From Cohnella terricola (GTDB taxonomy: Bacteria; Bacillota; Bacilli; Paenibacillales; Paenibacillaceae), in contig NZ_VNJJ01000005.1 of assembly GCF_007786475.1 (NCBI RefSeq), positions 124,001 through 188,000 of the forward strand: 64,000 nt of DNA, read 5' to 3'. Each line of letters opens with the position of its first letter. The first letter of the stretch is position 1. A program made the translations under genes and the position numbers. This document shows positions 1-8,378 of this stretch, piece by piece. The notes under the pieces were generated by a model that was given only the letters and a program-made list of their open reading frames with translations, was not told where the DNA came from and made no database searches.

Positions 1-1
1 G

Positions 2-94
2 ACGTTGGGCGAGGATGCCATCCTGGTACCGGCTTCTTACGAGCGGATACTGACGAGAGACCATACGTGGAAAGTGACAGGTGAAGACGGATGA
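2..94 (+). CDS. C-terminal fragment of an upstream gene, possibly PRC-barrel (YrrD-like)
   Basis: The frame beginning at base 2 is open from the window edge and ends at TGA 92-94, which overlaps the ATG of the next gene (ATGA). The 30 visible residues include LGEDAILVPASYERIL and look like the end of a small beta-barrel domain. A PRC-barrel protein (YrrD) lies just upstream of this cluster in Bacillus, which is the only basis for the family name. Too little is present to assign function. Confidence 0.4.
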   Translation, partial: TLGEDAILVPASYERILTRDHTWKVTGEDG

Positions 95-291
95 TGAGAT
101 GTCCGAATTGCGGTTCCAAAGATATCGGAAAGATCGGTTCCCATCAATTTTATTGCTGGAGTTGCTTTATCGAATTGACGGTGAACGGCGAGAAAATGTC
201 GGTGTATCAAGTCGAGGAAGACGGAACGCTCAGCTCGCTGGACGATTTGTTTTTCGACGAGCCGATGCCGGCCGAGATTCACGCAAACTAA
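91..291 (+). CDS. Small zinc-ribbon protein (66 aa), function unknown
   Basis: The protein opens with MMRCPNCGS and has a second CWSC pair near residue 24, so four cysteines can form a zinc ribbon. The tail is acidic (DDLFFDEPMP). It is translationally coupled to the preceding gene by an ATGA overlap and followed by a strong terminator, so it ends that transcript. Proteins of this kind occur in Paenibacillus-type genomes next to the yrr cluster, but I know of no assigned role. It could bind nucleic acid or be a structural zinc protein; the sequence does not decide. Confidence 0.7.
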   Translation: MMRCPNCGSKDIGKIGSHQFYCWSCFIELTVNGEKMSVYQVEEDGTLSSLDDLFFDEPMPAEIHAN

Positions 292-314
292 AAAAGAACG
301 AAATGCCATTAGAG

Positions 315-352
315 AGCGCTTCGGACTCCGCGGGAGTCCGAAGCGCTTTTTT
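315..352 (+). terminator. Rho-independent terminator after the zinc-ribbon gene
   Basis: Perfect inverted repeat: arm AGCGCTTCGGACTCC (315-329), 3-nt loop, complementary arm to 347, then a T run. It separates the zinc-ribbon gene from yrrI. Confidence 0.9.
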
Positions 353-438
353 GCGTCCCTCCGGTTTACAGCAAAGGACAAGTACATATACTAAGGGAGA
401 ATTGCCGTTTGCGGGAAGCGGGAAGGGAGAAATGGGGA

Positions 439-1509
439 ATGAACCGGTTTGCCCAAAGCCGATTGTTCAGTGCGCTTATCTATACGATACTCATTCTGAT
501 CGTGTTGTTCCTGTTAGTTCTCGTTCGGCCGATGCTGTTGTCCGTGTACGGTTTTCTGAAGGCTGTGCTGGCTCCTTTTCTCGTGGCCATGATTATCTCC
601 TATGCGCTAAACCCGATCGTTAATCTGTTGCATGACCGCAAAGTGCCCCGCACGGCGGCAGTGCTGCTCATCTATGCCGTTTTTATTTCCGTATCCGTCG
701 TTATTCTGATGAACGTCATTCCGATGTTCATGAAGCAAGCGGAGGAATTGAACGAGCATATTCCGGAACTGACGATACGGGCGCAAGGTTTGGTCGATCA
801 CTTCAACAATAACGACATGCTGCCCGAAACGGTCAGAGACGGCATCAATCGCTCGATCAGCACGATGGAGAAGCAAATCGAGCAGCGGATCGCCGATTTC
901 CTGAACAATATCGGAGCCGTCGTCAACGTGTTGTTCATCGCGATGATCGTACCTTTCCTAGCTTTCTATATGATGAAGGATCTCGACGTGTTCGAACGAG
1001 CCGCGCTTCAATACGTGCCCCGAGCGAGGCGCAAACACGCAGTCAGGCTGCTCAAAGACATCGACTCGGCGCTCGGCAGCTATATTAGAGGGCAATTGAT
1101 CGTTTCCCTGTGCGTAGGAGTACTCGCATATATCGGATATTTGATTATCGGGATGCCATATCCTTTGCTTATGGCAGGCTTTGTCTCCCTTTTCGATATT
1201 ATTCCCTACCTGGGTCCGTTCTTCGGGGCGCTGCCGGCTCTCATCATGGCAGCGACGATCTCATGGAAAATGGTACTGATGGTCGTCATCGTGAACATGA
1301 TCTGTCAAAACCTCGAAAGCAACGTGATCAGTCCTCAAGTCGTGGGCAAATCGATGAAAATGCATCCCCTCACGATCATACTCGTTCTCCTTGTCGGAGG
1401 AGAACTCGCGGGAATCGTCGGCATGATCCTGGCTGTTCCCCTCTACGCGGCGATGAAAGTAGTCGTCCAGCACGTCGCTGCCTACTATATCCACAGAAAA
1501 ACCGTTTGA
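439..1509 (+). CDS. AI-2E family transporter (YrrI-like membrane protein)
   Basis: Polytopic membrane protein of 356 aa. It has an N-terminal pair of hydrophobic segments, a soluble amphipathic stretch around residues 100-155 and a C-terminal run of segments with the family signature LGPFFGALPALI. The family (formerly UPF0118) includes TqsA; the transported substrate here is unknown. It occupies the yrrI position directly upstream of alaS. I chose ATG 439, preceded by AAGGGAG about 8 nt upstream; an in-frame TTG at 409 with its own purine-rich stretch would add 10 residues. The alaS promoter -35 box overlaps its stop codon. Confidence 0.85.
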   Translation: MNRFAQSRLFSALIYTILILIVLFLLVLVRPMLLSVYGFLKAVLAPFLVAMIISYALNPIVNLLHDRKVPRTAAVLLIYAVFISVSVVILMNVIPMFMKQAEELNEHIPELTIRAQGLVDHFNNNDMLPETVRDGINRSISTMEKQIEQRIADFLNNIGAVVNVLFIAMIVPFLAFYMMKDLDVFERAALQYVPRARRKHAVRLLKDIDSALGSYIRGQLIVSLCVGVLAYIGYLIIGMPYPLLMAGFVSLFDIIPYLGPFFGALPALIMAATISWKMVLMVVIVNMICQNLESNVISPQVVGKSMKMHPLTIILVLLVGGELAGIVGMILAVPLYAAMKVVVQHVAAYYIHRKTV

Positions 1510-1535
1510 CAGCTCTGAAATCGGTTGTCTATAAT
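1506..1535 (+). promoter_or_regulatory. Sigma-A promoter of alaS
   Basis: TTGACA at 1506-1511 and TATAAT at 1530-1535, both perfect, with an 18-bp spacer. The -35 box overlaps the TGA of the upstream membrane protein gene. Transcription should start near 1542, giving a leader of about 300 nt that contains a T-box. Confidence 0.85.
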
Positions 1536-1540
1536 CTATG

Positions 1541-1849
1541 TAATATGGATATTTAAACACGTTGACGAAACATAAGTACCTCGAAGACCGCATGGCCAGA
1601 GAGAAGATTTCAAACCGGAAATTCCCTTTATTGAGGTTAGACGGTTTGGCTGGGAGAATCTTCGTTGCGAAGAGCGGGGGAAGCTCGTTTCGGAGTGCGG
1701 ATCGAAGTCCGCCGGCCAGGGCCGTTATCCCGTCAAGAGGAGATCGCGTCTTACGCATGCGATAACCAGGGTGGTACCGCGAAGATTTTCGTCCCTGATT
1801 ATGGGGGCGTTTTTTTTATTTTCGAAAGAAGTCAAGGAGGATTCCCTTA
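1541..1849 (+). promoter_or_regulatory. T-box leader of alaS
   Basis: The T-box core AGGGTGGTACCGCG (1768-1781) pairs with the acceptor end of uncharged tRNA. It is followed by a terminator hairpin: CGTCCC (1790-1795) pairs with GGGGGCG (1803-1808), then eight T. AGTA near 1575 fits the 5' side of the specifier loop. I could not fix the alanine specifier codon by eye; the amino-acid specificity rests on the downstream alaS. Uncharged tRNA-Ala should stabilise the antiterminator. Confidence 0.92.
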
Positions 1850-4486
1850 ATGAAACCGATGAAAGCAGCAGAAATCCGCAGCAAATGGTTAGCGTTTTTC
1901 GAAAGCAAAGGCCACAAAATCGAACCGAGCTCTCCGCTCGTTCCCCATAACGATCCTTCCTTGTTGTGGATCAACGCCGGTATGGCCCCGCTTAAGGCGT
2001 ATTTCGACGGCCGGGTCAAGCCGGAAAACCCGCGGATAGCCAATTCGCAAAAGTGCATCCGTACGAACGATATCGAGAATGTAGGCAAAACTCGCCGGCA
2101 CCATACGTTTTTCGAAATGCTCGGCAATTTCTCAATCGGCGACTATTTTAAAGAAGAAGTGATTACGTGGGCTTGGGAATTCCTGACCAGTCCGGAGTGG
2201 ATCGGCTTCGATCCCGAGCGTCTCTCTGTTACTGTATATCCGGAAGACGAGGAAGCTTATCGCTACTGGAATGAGAAAATCGGGCTTCCACCGGAGCGGA
2301 TCGTTAAACTGGAGGACAACTTCTGGGACATCGGCGAAGGACCTTGCGGGCCGTGCACGGAAATTTTCTACGACCGCGGCGACAAGTATGGGGATCTGTC
2401 CGATCCCGAGTGCACGCCTGGCGGTGAAAACGAGCGGTTCCTCGAGGTATGGAACCTCGTGTTCTCGCAATTCAATCATAACAAGGATGGCAGCTATACG
2501 CCGCTTCCTAATAAAAACATCGATACGGGCGCAGGGCTCGAACGTTTCGCTTCCATTCTGCAGGACGTGGATTCGAACTTCGATACCGACTTGTTCATAC
2601 CGATGATCGAACGCACTTGCGAGATCGCCGGCGTAAAGTACAAAGAAAACGAAGAAAACGACGTCGCATTGAAGGTGATCGCGGACCATATTCGCACGGT
2701 AGCATTTTCCGTAGGAGACGGCGTACTTCCGTCTAACGAAGGCCGCGGATACGTCATTCGCCGTCTGCTTCGCCGCGCGGTGCGTTACGGCAAAGTGCTT
2801 GGCATTGACCGTCCGTTCCTATGGGAGCTTACGCCGACTGTCGGCGAGATCATGGGCGTTTATTATCCGGAAGTGCTCGAGAAGCGCGAGTTTATCGAAA
2901 AAGTCATTCGCACGGAAGAAGAGCGTTTCCATGAGACACTGTCCGATGGACTGGCGATCTTGTCGGAGCTGTGCACGAAGGCGCGCGCGGAAGGCCGTAC
3001 GGTCATCTCTGGTCCGGATGCGTTTAAGCTGTACGATACGTACGGCTTCCCGCTTGACCTGACGGAAGATTACGCGACGGAACAAGGCATGGCGGTCGAC
3101 CGCGACGGATTTGATGCGTCGATGCAGGAACAGCGGGACCGCGCGCGGGCAGCCCGTCAAGAGACGGACAGCATGAAGGTGCAAGGCGGACCTCTTGCAG
3201 ACTATACGGAGAAGAGCGAATTTATCGGCTACGACGCTCTTACTGCCGAAGCTCGCGTTCAAGCGATTGTTGTCGATAACGAGTTCGTCGACGTCGCCGG
3301 TGTGGACCAGAAGGCGCTTGTCGTGCTCGATCGCACTCCGTTCTATGCGGAGAGCGGCGGTCAAGTCAGCGACCGCGGGGTACTGTTCGGAAGCGAAGTC
3401 AACGCTGAAGTCATCGGCTTGAGCAAAGCGCCGCACGGTCAATCGGTTCACCAGGTGGTCGTGACCTCTGGATTCCTGAAAGTCGGTGATACGGTAACAG
3501 CGTCCGTCAACGCTTCCGACCGCGGAGACATCGTGCGCAACCATACGGCGACGCACTTGCTGCATAGAGCATTAAAAGATGTGCTCGGCGAGCATGTCAA
3601 CCAAGCGGGCTCGCTCGTCGAGCCGGAGCGCCTGCGCTTTGACTTCTCGCACTTCGGCGCGATTACGCCTGAAGAACTGGCCGAAGTCGAGCGCCGCGTG
3701 AATGAGCAAATCTGGATCGGCACCGAACTGGACATCAGCTTGAAGCCGATCGCCGAAGCGAAGGCGATGGGCGCGATGGCTTTGTTCGGCGAGAAATACG
3801 GCGATGTCGTTCGCGTCGTCAAGGTCGGCGATTACAGCTTGGAGCTGTGCGGCGGCTGCCACGTTCGCAATACGTCGCAGATCGGTTTGTTCAAGCTCGT
3901 CAGCGAAGGCGGCATCGGCTCCGGGGTACGCCGCATCGAAGCGGTAACGGGACGTCATGCGTACTCCTTCCTGGACGATCAATTGAACATTCTCAAAGGC
4001 GCAGCGGCGCTGCTGAAATGCAACGTCGGCGACGTGCCGAAGCGGATCGAAGCCGTGCAAGGCGAAGCGCGTCAGTTGCAGCGCGACAACGAATCGCTGC
4101 AAGGCAAGCTTAGCCGCCTTGAAGCGGCCGAGCTCGTCTCCGCCGCGAAGCAGGTCGGCGGAGTGACGTTGCTCGCCGCGCAAGTGAACGCGGGCGGCAT
4201 GGACGCTCTTCGCGGCGTGGCCGACGAGTTGAAGCTGAAGCTCGGCTCGGCTGTGCTCGTGCTCGGTTCCGCTGCGGACGACAAGGTGAACTTTGTCGTT
4301 GCCGTAACGCCGGATCTGGTCAAGCAAGGCTTGCACGCCGGCAAGTTGATCAAAGACGTTGCCGCCATCTGTGGCGGAGGCGGAGGCGGAAAACCGGAAC
4401 TGGCGCAAGCCGGCGGCAAGGACCCTTCGAAGCTGTCCGAGGCGCTAGCTGCGGCAGAACGTTTCGTATCGGCTCAAATTTCCTAA
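1850..4486 (+). CDS. alaS: Alanine--tRNA ligase
   Basis: Charges tRNA-Ala in the cytosol. The 878-aa protein has the normal full length. The class II catalytic core is N-terminal ([35 protein letters not shown]). The editing domain carries zinc-site motifs HTATHLLH and CGGCH, and the C-Ala domain ends with a glycine-rich [17 protein letters not shown] stretch. The RBS AAGGAGG lies 8 nt before ATG 1850. Expression is controlled by the T-box leader. Its neighbours (yrrI before, ireB/ruvX after) match the Bacillus order. Confidence 0.98.
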   Translation: MKPMKAAEIRSKWLAFFESKGHKIEPSSPLVPHNDPSLLWINAGMAPLKAYFDGRVKPENPRIANSQKCIRTNDIENVGKTRRHHTFFEMLGNFSIGDYFKEEVITWAWEFLTSPEWIGFDPERLSVTVYPEDEEAYRYWNEKIGLPPERIVKLEDNFWDIGEGPCGPCTEIFYDRGDKYGDLSDPECTPGGENERFLEVWNLVFSQFNHNKDGSYTPLPNKNIDTGAGLERFASILQDVDSNFDTDLFIPMIERTCEIAGVKYKENEENDVALKVIADHIRTVAFSVGDGVLPSNEGRGYVIRRLLRRAVRYGKVLGIDRPFLWELTPTVGEIMGVYYPEVLEKREFIEKVIRTEEERFHETLSDGLAILSELCTKARAEGRTVISGPDAFKLYDTYGFPLDLTEDYATEQGMAVDRDGFDASMQEQRDRARAARQETDSMKVQGGPLADYTEKSEFIGYDALTAEARVQAIVVDNEFVDVAGVDQKALVVLDRTPFYAESGGQVSDRGVLFGSEVNAEVIGLSKAPHGQSVHQVVVTSGFLKVGDTVTASVNASDRGDIVRNHTATHLLHRALKDVLGEHVNQAGSLVEPERLRFDFSHFGAITPEELAEVERRVNEQIWIGTELDISLKPIAEAKAMGAMALFGEKYGDVVRVVKVGDYSLELCGGCHVRNTSQIGLFKLVSEGGIGSGVRRIEAVTGRHAYSFLDDQLNILKGAAALLKCNVGDVPKRIEAVQGEARQLQRDNESLQGKLSRLEAAELVSAAKQVGGVTLLAAQVNAGGMDALRGVADELKLKLGSAVLVLGSAADDKVNFVVAVTPDLVKQGLHAGKLIKDVAAICGGGGGGKPELAQAGGKDPSKLSEALAAAERFVSAQIS

Positions 4487-4495
4487 GGCATGAAT

Positions 4496-4524
4496 TTCCT
4501 GTCCAACGGAGATTGTGTTATGAT
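4496..4524 (+). promoter_or_regulatory. Candidate extended -10 promoter of the ireB-ruvX operon
   Basis: TGT-TATGAT (4516-4524) is an extended -10 element. A weak -35 (TTCCTG, 4496-4501) sits 17 bp upstream. It lies in the only gap between alaS and the following tightly packed genes. Confidence 0.45.
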
Positions 4525-4570
4525 GAAGATAAGATATTAACAGCTTGTCACTGAAAGCGAGGTGCTGGAG

Positions 4571-4846
4571 ATGAGCACGTCGGACAAAAACCACTTCGAC
4601 CAAACGGTCAAATTCGATGTCGTGGCGGATCCCCGCGAGGTGTCGTCCCGAGACATTTTGTTTACGGTTCATGACGCCTTGGTGGAGAAGGAATACAACC
4701 CGATCAATCAGATCGTCGGTTATCTGCTTTCCGGAGATCCCGCATTTATTCCGCGTCACAACAACGCGAGAAGCTTGATTCGCAAGAAAGAACGCGACGA
4801 ACTAATCGAAGAACTCGTTCGCTTCTATCTTCAGCAGAACCGTTAA
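4571..4846 (+). CDS. IreB family regulatory phosphoprotein (YrzL)
   Basis: Small protein of 91 aa. It contains [10 protein letters not shown] near the N-terminus and the core [20 protein letters not shown] followed by [19 protein letters not shown], the recognised UPF0297/IreB pattern. In Enterococcus, IreB is phosphorylated on N-terminal threonines by the Ser/Thr kinase IreK and affects cephalosporin resistance; the Thr before VKF is preserved here. ATG 4571 follows AGGTG with about 6 nt spacing; GTG 4562 is an alternative. It lies 2 nt before ruvX, as in most Firmicutes. Confidence 0.9.
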   Translation: MSTSDKNHFDQTVKFDVVADPREVSSRDILFTVHDALVEKEYNPINQIVGYLLSGDPAFIPRHNNARSLIRKKERDELIEELVRFYLQQNR

Positions 4847-4848
4847 CG

Positions 4849-5262
4849 ATGAGGACAATGGGACTGGATTATGGGGAGAGAAGGATCGGCGTCGCGATGA
4901 GCGATTTGTTCGGTTGGACAGCGCAAGGTCTGGAAGTGATCGACCGCAAAGTGGTCACCGATCCGATGGCGCGAATCGCCGAGCTGATCAAGGAGTATGA
5001 GGTCGGCGCCATCGTCGTCGGTCTGCCAAAGAACATGAACGGCACGATCGGACCGAGTGGGGAAAATTGCATCACATTCGCGGAAAGCATAAAGCAGACA
5101 CTAGATTTACCTGTACGCCTGTGGGATGAAAGGCTGACAACGGTATCGGCGGAGCGGACGCTGCTCGAAGCGGATGTCAGCCGAAACAAACGCAAACAAG
5201 TCATAGACAAGATGGCGGCGGCGATATTGCTGCAGAGTTATCTTGATTCGGTAGTGAAATGA
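4849..5262 (+). CDS. ruvX: Holliday junction resolvase RuvX (YqgF/YrrK)
   Basis: RNase H-fold nuclease of 137 aa, the family's usual length. The first acidic strand is GLDYGERRIGVAMSD, then VVGLPKNMNG, LWDERLTT and a final KMAAAILLQSYLD helix carrying the last acidic residue. Family members are proposed to resolve recombination junctions and/or process 16S rRNA 5' ends. It is part of a compact operon: 2 nt after ireB and 10 nt before the DUF1292 gene. Confidence 0.95.
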   Translation: MRTMGLDYGERRIGVAMSDLFGWTAQGLEVIDRKVVTDPMARIAELIKEYEVGAIVVGLPKNMNGTIGPSGENCITFAESIKQTLDLPVRLWDERLTTVSAERTLLEADVSRNKRKQVIDKMAAAILLQSYLDSVVK

Positions 5263-5272
5263 GGGAACGTCC

Positions 5273-5578
5273 ATGGCGGATTTAATCCATAACGAAGAAG
5301 AAGAAGCGGAGATCATTTATATTACGGACGACGAAGGCAACGATGAGCCGTTCGAAGTCATCATGCGTTTCGAGCTTGACGACGGAACGGGCCGGAAATA
5401 TTTAATGGTCGTTCCGGCGGAAGATGAAGAAGAAGAGCAGGAAGTATTCGCTTTCCGTTACGATGAAGAGAACGAAGAAATCAAGCTGTATCCGATCGAG
5501 GATCCGGCCGAATGGGACATGGTCGAGGAGACGTTTAACACCTTGATTGGCGAGTTCGGCGAAGCTGAAGACCAATAA
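5273..5578 (+). CDS. DUF1292 domain protein (YrzB-like)
   Basis: Highly acidic 101-aa protein with the DUF1292 layout: a two-strand repeat containing ITDDEGNDEPFEVIMRFEL and YLMVVPAEDEEEEQEVFAFR. YrzB always sits between ruvX and mltG in Bacillus, and the function is unknown. ATG 5273 is 10 nt after ruvX. No transmembrane or signal segment is visible. A second, diverged DUF1292 protein follows immediately, so this looks like a tandem duplication. Confidence 0.88.
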   Translation: MADLIHNEEEEAEIIYITDDEGNDEPFEVIMRFELDDGTGRKYLMVVPAEDEEEEQEVFAFRYDEENEEIKLYPIEDPAEWDMVEETFNTLIGEFGEAEDQ

Positions 5579-5620
5579 AGAAGTATCGCCGTCAGGCCGA
5601 AAGACCGGGAGGATAGATTA

Positions 5621-5932
5621 ATGGCGGACAACAATCAAGACCGCAATAAGCTCTCCGCCCTGCAGCAACGCTACGGGGACAGCGTAGAACTGCTTGCCGA
5701 GGATGGTTCTTCCGTGGAATATCGGATACTCGCCGAGCTGTCCGTGGATGGACGCCGCTACGCGGTGCTTCAGGCGGAAGCCATGAAGCAGGAAGACGAG
5801 ATCGAGCCTTTTAGAATCGTCGAGGATTCGGACGGCGAACTTCAGCTTGAATCGGTAACGGATGAGGACGAGTGGGAAAACGTTGCCGAAGCTTACGACG
5901 ATTTGCAGTTCGGCAGCGAGGATCAACCATGA
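5621..5932 (+). CDS. Second DUF1292 domain protein
   Basis: Protein of 103 aa, again acidic, with the same fold pattern as its neighbour: a hydrophobic strand YRILAELSVDGRRYAVLQAE, then DEIEPFRIVEDSDGELQLESV and the ending DEDEWENVAEAYDDL. This parallels the DMVEETFNTL ending of the first copy. RBS GGGAGGA lies upstream of ATG 5621. The short hairpin after it may separate it from mltG. Function is unknown; the pair is best read as paralogues. Confidence 0.82.
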   Translation: MADNNQDRNKLSALQQRYGDSVELLAEDGSSVEYRILAELSVDGRRYAVLQAEAMKQEDEIEPFRIVEDSDGELQLESVTDEDEWENVAEAYDDLQFGSEDQP

Positions 5933-5942
5933 GAAAGTTCGA

Positions 5943-5966
5943 GACCCCACTTTGTGGGGTCATTTT
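5943..5966 (+). terminator. Short hairpin, probable weak terminator before mltG
   Basis: GACCCCAC (5943-5950) and GTGGGGTC (5954-5961) form an 8-bp stem with a 3-nt loop, followed by ATTTT. The T run is short, so partial read-through into mltG is likely. Confidence 0.6.
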
Positions 5967-6003
5967 ACGATGAAATGTCAGGATTTGCTGGAGGGGAAAA
6001 GCA

Positions 6004-7311
6004 GTGAATAGAGATGATGAATCGGCATCGGGATGGAGATCCATATACGGCGACAAAGTTCCGGACGATTCCAAGAAATCGGCTGAGAATAAAGAGACGG
6101 CGGCGGCTTTAGAGACGAACCGGTTTTCTTCGCTGTCCAGATCTTCTTCGATGCGTTCCGAATCCCCGCGCCGGGAGCCGTCGCCCGAACGGCCTTCCGG
6201 TTCGGAACCGGAAGCCCGGACGACGTCGGTTCCGGCGGTTCGCAGGCGTAAACCCAAAGTGATGCTATGGTCATTCCTTATTGCGCTCGGTTTGGTGCTG
6301 GCAATGGCGGGAAGCGTTTTGTTTTATCTGTGGAACGGCTTAAGGCCGACTGCCGCTTCTTCGAAGACGGTAATGATTACGATCAGCTCGGGCATGCGCG
6401 CTCAGAAGGTAGCCGAGATGCTCGAAGAAAACGGACTTATTCGCAATGCGTCTCTTTTTAACGGTTGGTTGAAGCTTCAAGGCGAAGGGTCTCGATTTCA
6501 AGCGGGTGAATACGAATTGACGCCGGGTATGACCCGCGATCAAATCGTTGCCAAGCTGAACAAAGGGGATATCGTGGCGGCGAGTACGATCAAGTTTACG
6601 ATTCCCGAAGGTTTTACGGTTCAGCAGATTGCGGATCGGCTCGCGGAGAAGGCGGGAATCGACAAAGCCAAGTTCCTCGAAATCGCGGGCAAGCCCGAAG
6701 AGTGGACGGGATCCATATGGACCAAAACGCTGCCAACCGACAAAAATTTGAGATATCCGTTGGAAGGTTATTTGTTCCCCGATACGTACGAGATGAAAGC
6801 GGGATCGACGGAGTCCGAGATTATCAACCGCATGCTGGCCGAGCTTGACCGCAAGCTTGATCAACTGCCCGAGGATTGGCTCGGGACACTTGAAGAACGC
6901 GGGCTTACCGTTCATCAATTGTTGACGGTCGCTTCCTTAGTGGAACGGGAAGTCGTCATTGACGAAGAGCGACCGATCGTCTCCAGCGTCATCGAAAACC
7001 GGCTCAAGAAAAAAATGCCGCTGCAGATCGATGCCACGATCCAATACTCGCTCGATAAGCCGAAGGAACGGCTGCTCGAGGCAGATCTTAAAGTCAAGAG
7101 CCCGTACAACACGTATTTGAATGCGGGACTTCCTCCGGGGCCGATCGCTAACCCAAGTCTCAAATCGATCGAGGCGGCCTTGTATCCAGAGCAAACGGAT
7201 TACTTTTATTACGTTACGAAGAAAGACGGGACGAATTCCCATCTCTTCGCGGAAACGTTTAAGCAGCACCAGAAAAACATTAAGCTAAGCGAGAAGAACG
7301 AGAAGAAATAA
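6004..7311 (+). CDS. mltG: Endolytic transglycosylase MltG
   Basis: Membrane-anchored lytic transglycosylase that cleaves nascent peptidoglycan strands and sets glycan chain length. The 435-aa protein has a Ser/Arg-rich cytoplasmic tail (1-85), one membrane helix (about 86-108), a LysM-like part and the YceG catalytic domain. The catalytic Glu is E314 in SLVERE, followed by VIENRLKKKMPLQIDATIQY. The start is GTG 6004, with GGAGGGG 6 nt upstream. The long charged N-terminal tail is longer than in many homologues. It sits in its usual place after ruvX/DUF1292. Confidence 0.95.
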   Translation: MNRDDESASGWRSIYGDKVPDDSKKSAENKETAAALETNRFSSLSRSSSMRSESPRREPSPERPSGSEPEARTTSVPAVRRRKPKVMLWSFLIALGLVLAMAGSVLFYLWNGLRPTAASSKTVMITISSGMRAQKVAEMLEENGLIRNASLFNGWLKLQGEGSRFQAGEYELTPGMTRDQIVAKLNKGDIVAASTIKFTIPEGFTVQQIADRLAEKAGIDKAKFLEIAGKPEEWTGSIWTKTLPTDKNLRYPLEGYLFPDTYEMKAGSTESEIINRMLAELDRKLDQLPEDWLGTLEERGLTVHQLLTVASLVEREVVIDEERPIVSSVIENRLKKKMPLQIDATIQYSLDKPKERLLEADLKVKSPYNTYLNAGLPPGPIANPSLKSIEAALYPEQTDYFYYVTKKDGTNSHLFAETFKQHQKNIKLSEKNEKK

Positions 7312-7335
7312 TACGTTTCGTGAGCGATTGCTCGT

Positions 7336-7392
7336 CGACCCGGCAAGCTGTCCGAATCCCTTTCGCGGGGACGGATGAAGCTGGCCGGGTCG
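7336..7392 (+). other. Long hairpin in the mltG-U32 gap
   Basis: CGACCCGGC (7336-7344) pairs with GCCGGGTCG (7384-7392), extended inward by AGCT/AGCT and shorter pairs. There is no T run, so it is not a normal terminator. It ends 11 nt before the ribosome-binding site of the next gene and could modulate its translation or protect a processed mRNA end. Confidence 0.55.
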
Positions 7393-7417
7393 AAGAATTT
7401 CCCGGAGGTGTATCCCC

Positions 7418-8353
7418 ATTACGACAGCTATTCCCGAATTGCAAATATCCGCCGGCTCCGTCGGACAAATAGAGCGCTATGTTCGCGCTGGCGCATCCGC
7501 AGTGATCGTTGGCGAATCCCGGTTTGGCATGAGACAGCCGGGAGACATTGCGGCAGATGATTTAAAGGCGGCCGTTGCGGCCGCTCACGGCTTGGGCGCG
7601 AAAATTTACGTCAACGCGAATAAACTGTTCCGCAACAGCGAAATCGATCTTCTTCCCGATTATTTGCGTACCGTTCAGGAGGCCGGGGCGGACGCTCTCG
7701 TGTTCGGCGATCCCGCTATACTGCTCAATGCCCGGCAACACGCGCAAGGGCTGCCTCTGTTCTGGAATGCGGAGATGACGGGAACGAATTCGTCTTCCGC
7801 CTCTTTTTGGGGACGGCGTGGCGCATCCCGGGCGGTGATCGCCAGGGAATTGAACGAAGAAGAAATCGCCGATCTGAAGAGCAAGGCCGGGATGGAAGTC
7901 CAAGTTCAAGTTCACGGCATGACGAATATTTACCACTCCCATCGCAATTTGCTGCAAAGCTACCTCGAGCATCTCGGGCGTGAGGCGACGTTGATTCGCA
8001 AAGGCGCGGATAACGGGCTGTTCCTCGTCGAGGCGGAGCGTCCGGACGAGAAATTCCCCGTCTATGAGGACGATTACGGAACTCACGTTATGAGCCCGGA
8101 CGATATTTGCCTTCTTGAGGCGCTGCCCGAGCTTATTCAGGCGGGAGTGGACAGTTTCTATGTCGAAGCGCTTCTGAAGTCGGACGAGTATAACGAAACC
8201 GTGCTTAGAAGCTATAGAAAAGCATTAGATCAATGGAAGAGCGGTCCGGACGAGTATTCGTTCGACGAACGATGGCTGGACGACATCCGGAAGGTGCAAA
8301 GTTCCGATCGCGAACTCGGGTTCGGCTTCCTGTACAAGGAACAGGTCTATTAA
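7418..8353 (+). CDS. Peptidase U32 family protein, TrhP1-like (YrrN)
   Basis: Homologue of B. subtilis YrrN/TrhP1, which with TrhP2 takes part in prephenate-dependent 5-hydroxylation of tRNA U34. Visible motifs include YGTHVMSPDDICLLEALPEL and EVQVQVHGMTN. The reading frame is open from 7379, yet the first ATG/GTG/TTG in frame (TTG 7439) falls after the conserved PEL residues and has no RBS. A strong GGAGGTG (7404-7410) lies 7 nt before ATT 7418, giving an N-terminus ITTAIPELQISAGSV that aligns with KPELLVTPTSV of YrrN. I therefore place the start at ATT (311 aa). The family is secure; the start codon is inferred. Confidence 0.85.
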   Translation: MTTAIPELQISAGSVGQIERYVRAGASAVIVGESRFGMRQPGDIAADDLKAAVAAAHGLGAKIYVNANKLFRNSEIDLLPDYLRTVQEAGADALVFGDPAILLNARQHAQGLPLFWNAEMTGTNSSSASFWGRRGASRAVIARELNEEEIADLKSKAGMEVQVQVHGMTNIYHSHRNLLQSYLEHLGREATLIRKGADNGLFLVEAERPDEKFPVYEDDYGTHVMSPDDICLLEALPELIQAGVDSFYVEALLKSDEYNETVLRSYRKALDQWKSGPDEYSFDERWLDDIRKVQSSDRELGFGFLYKEQVY

Positions 8354-8378
8354 CATATCGGGCAAGGAGGAAAATGGC

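Noticed and set aside
1541-1767. Exact alanine specifier codon in the alaS T-box
   Set aside because: Several GCN triplets are near plausible positions but I could not fold stem I reliably by eye, so none is claimed.
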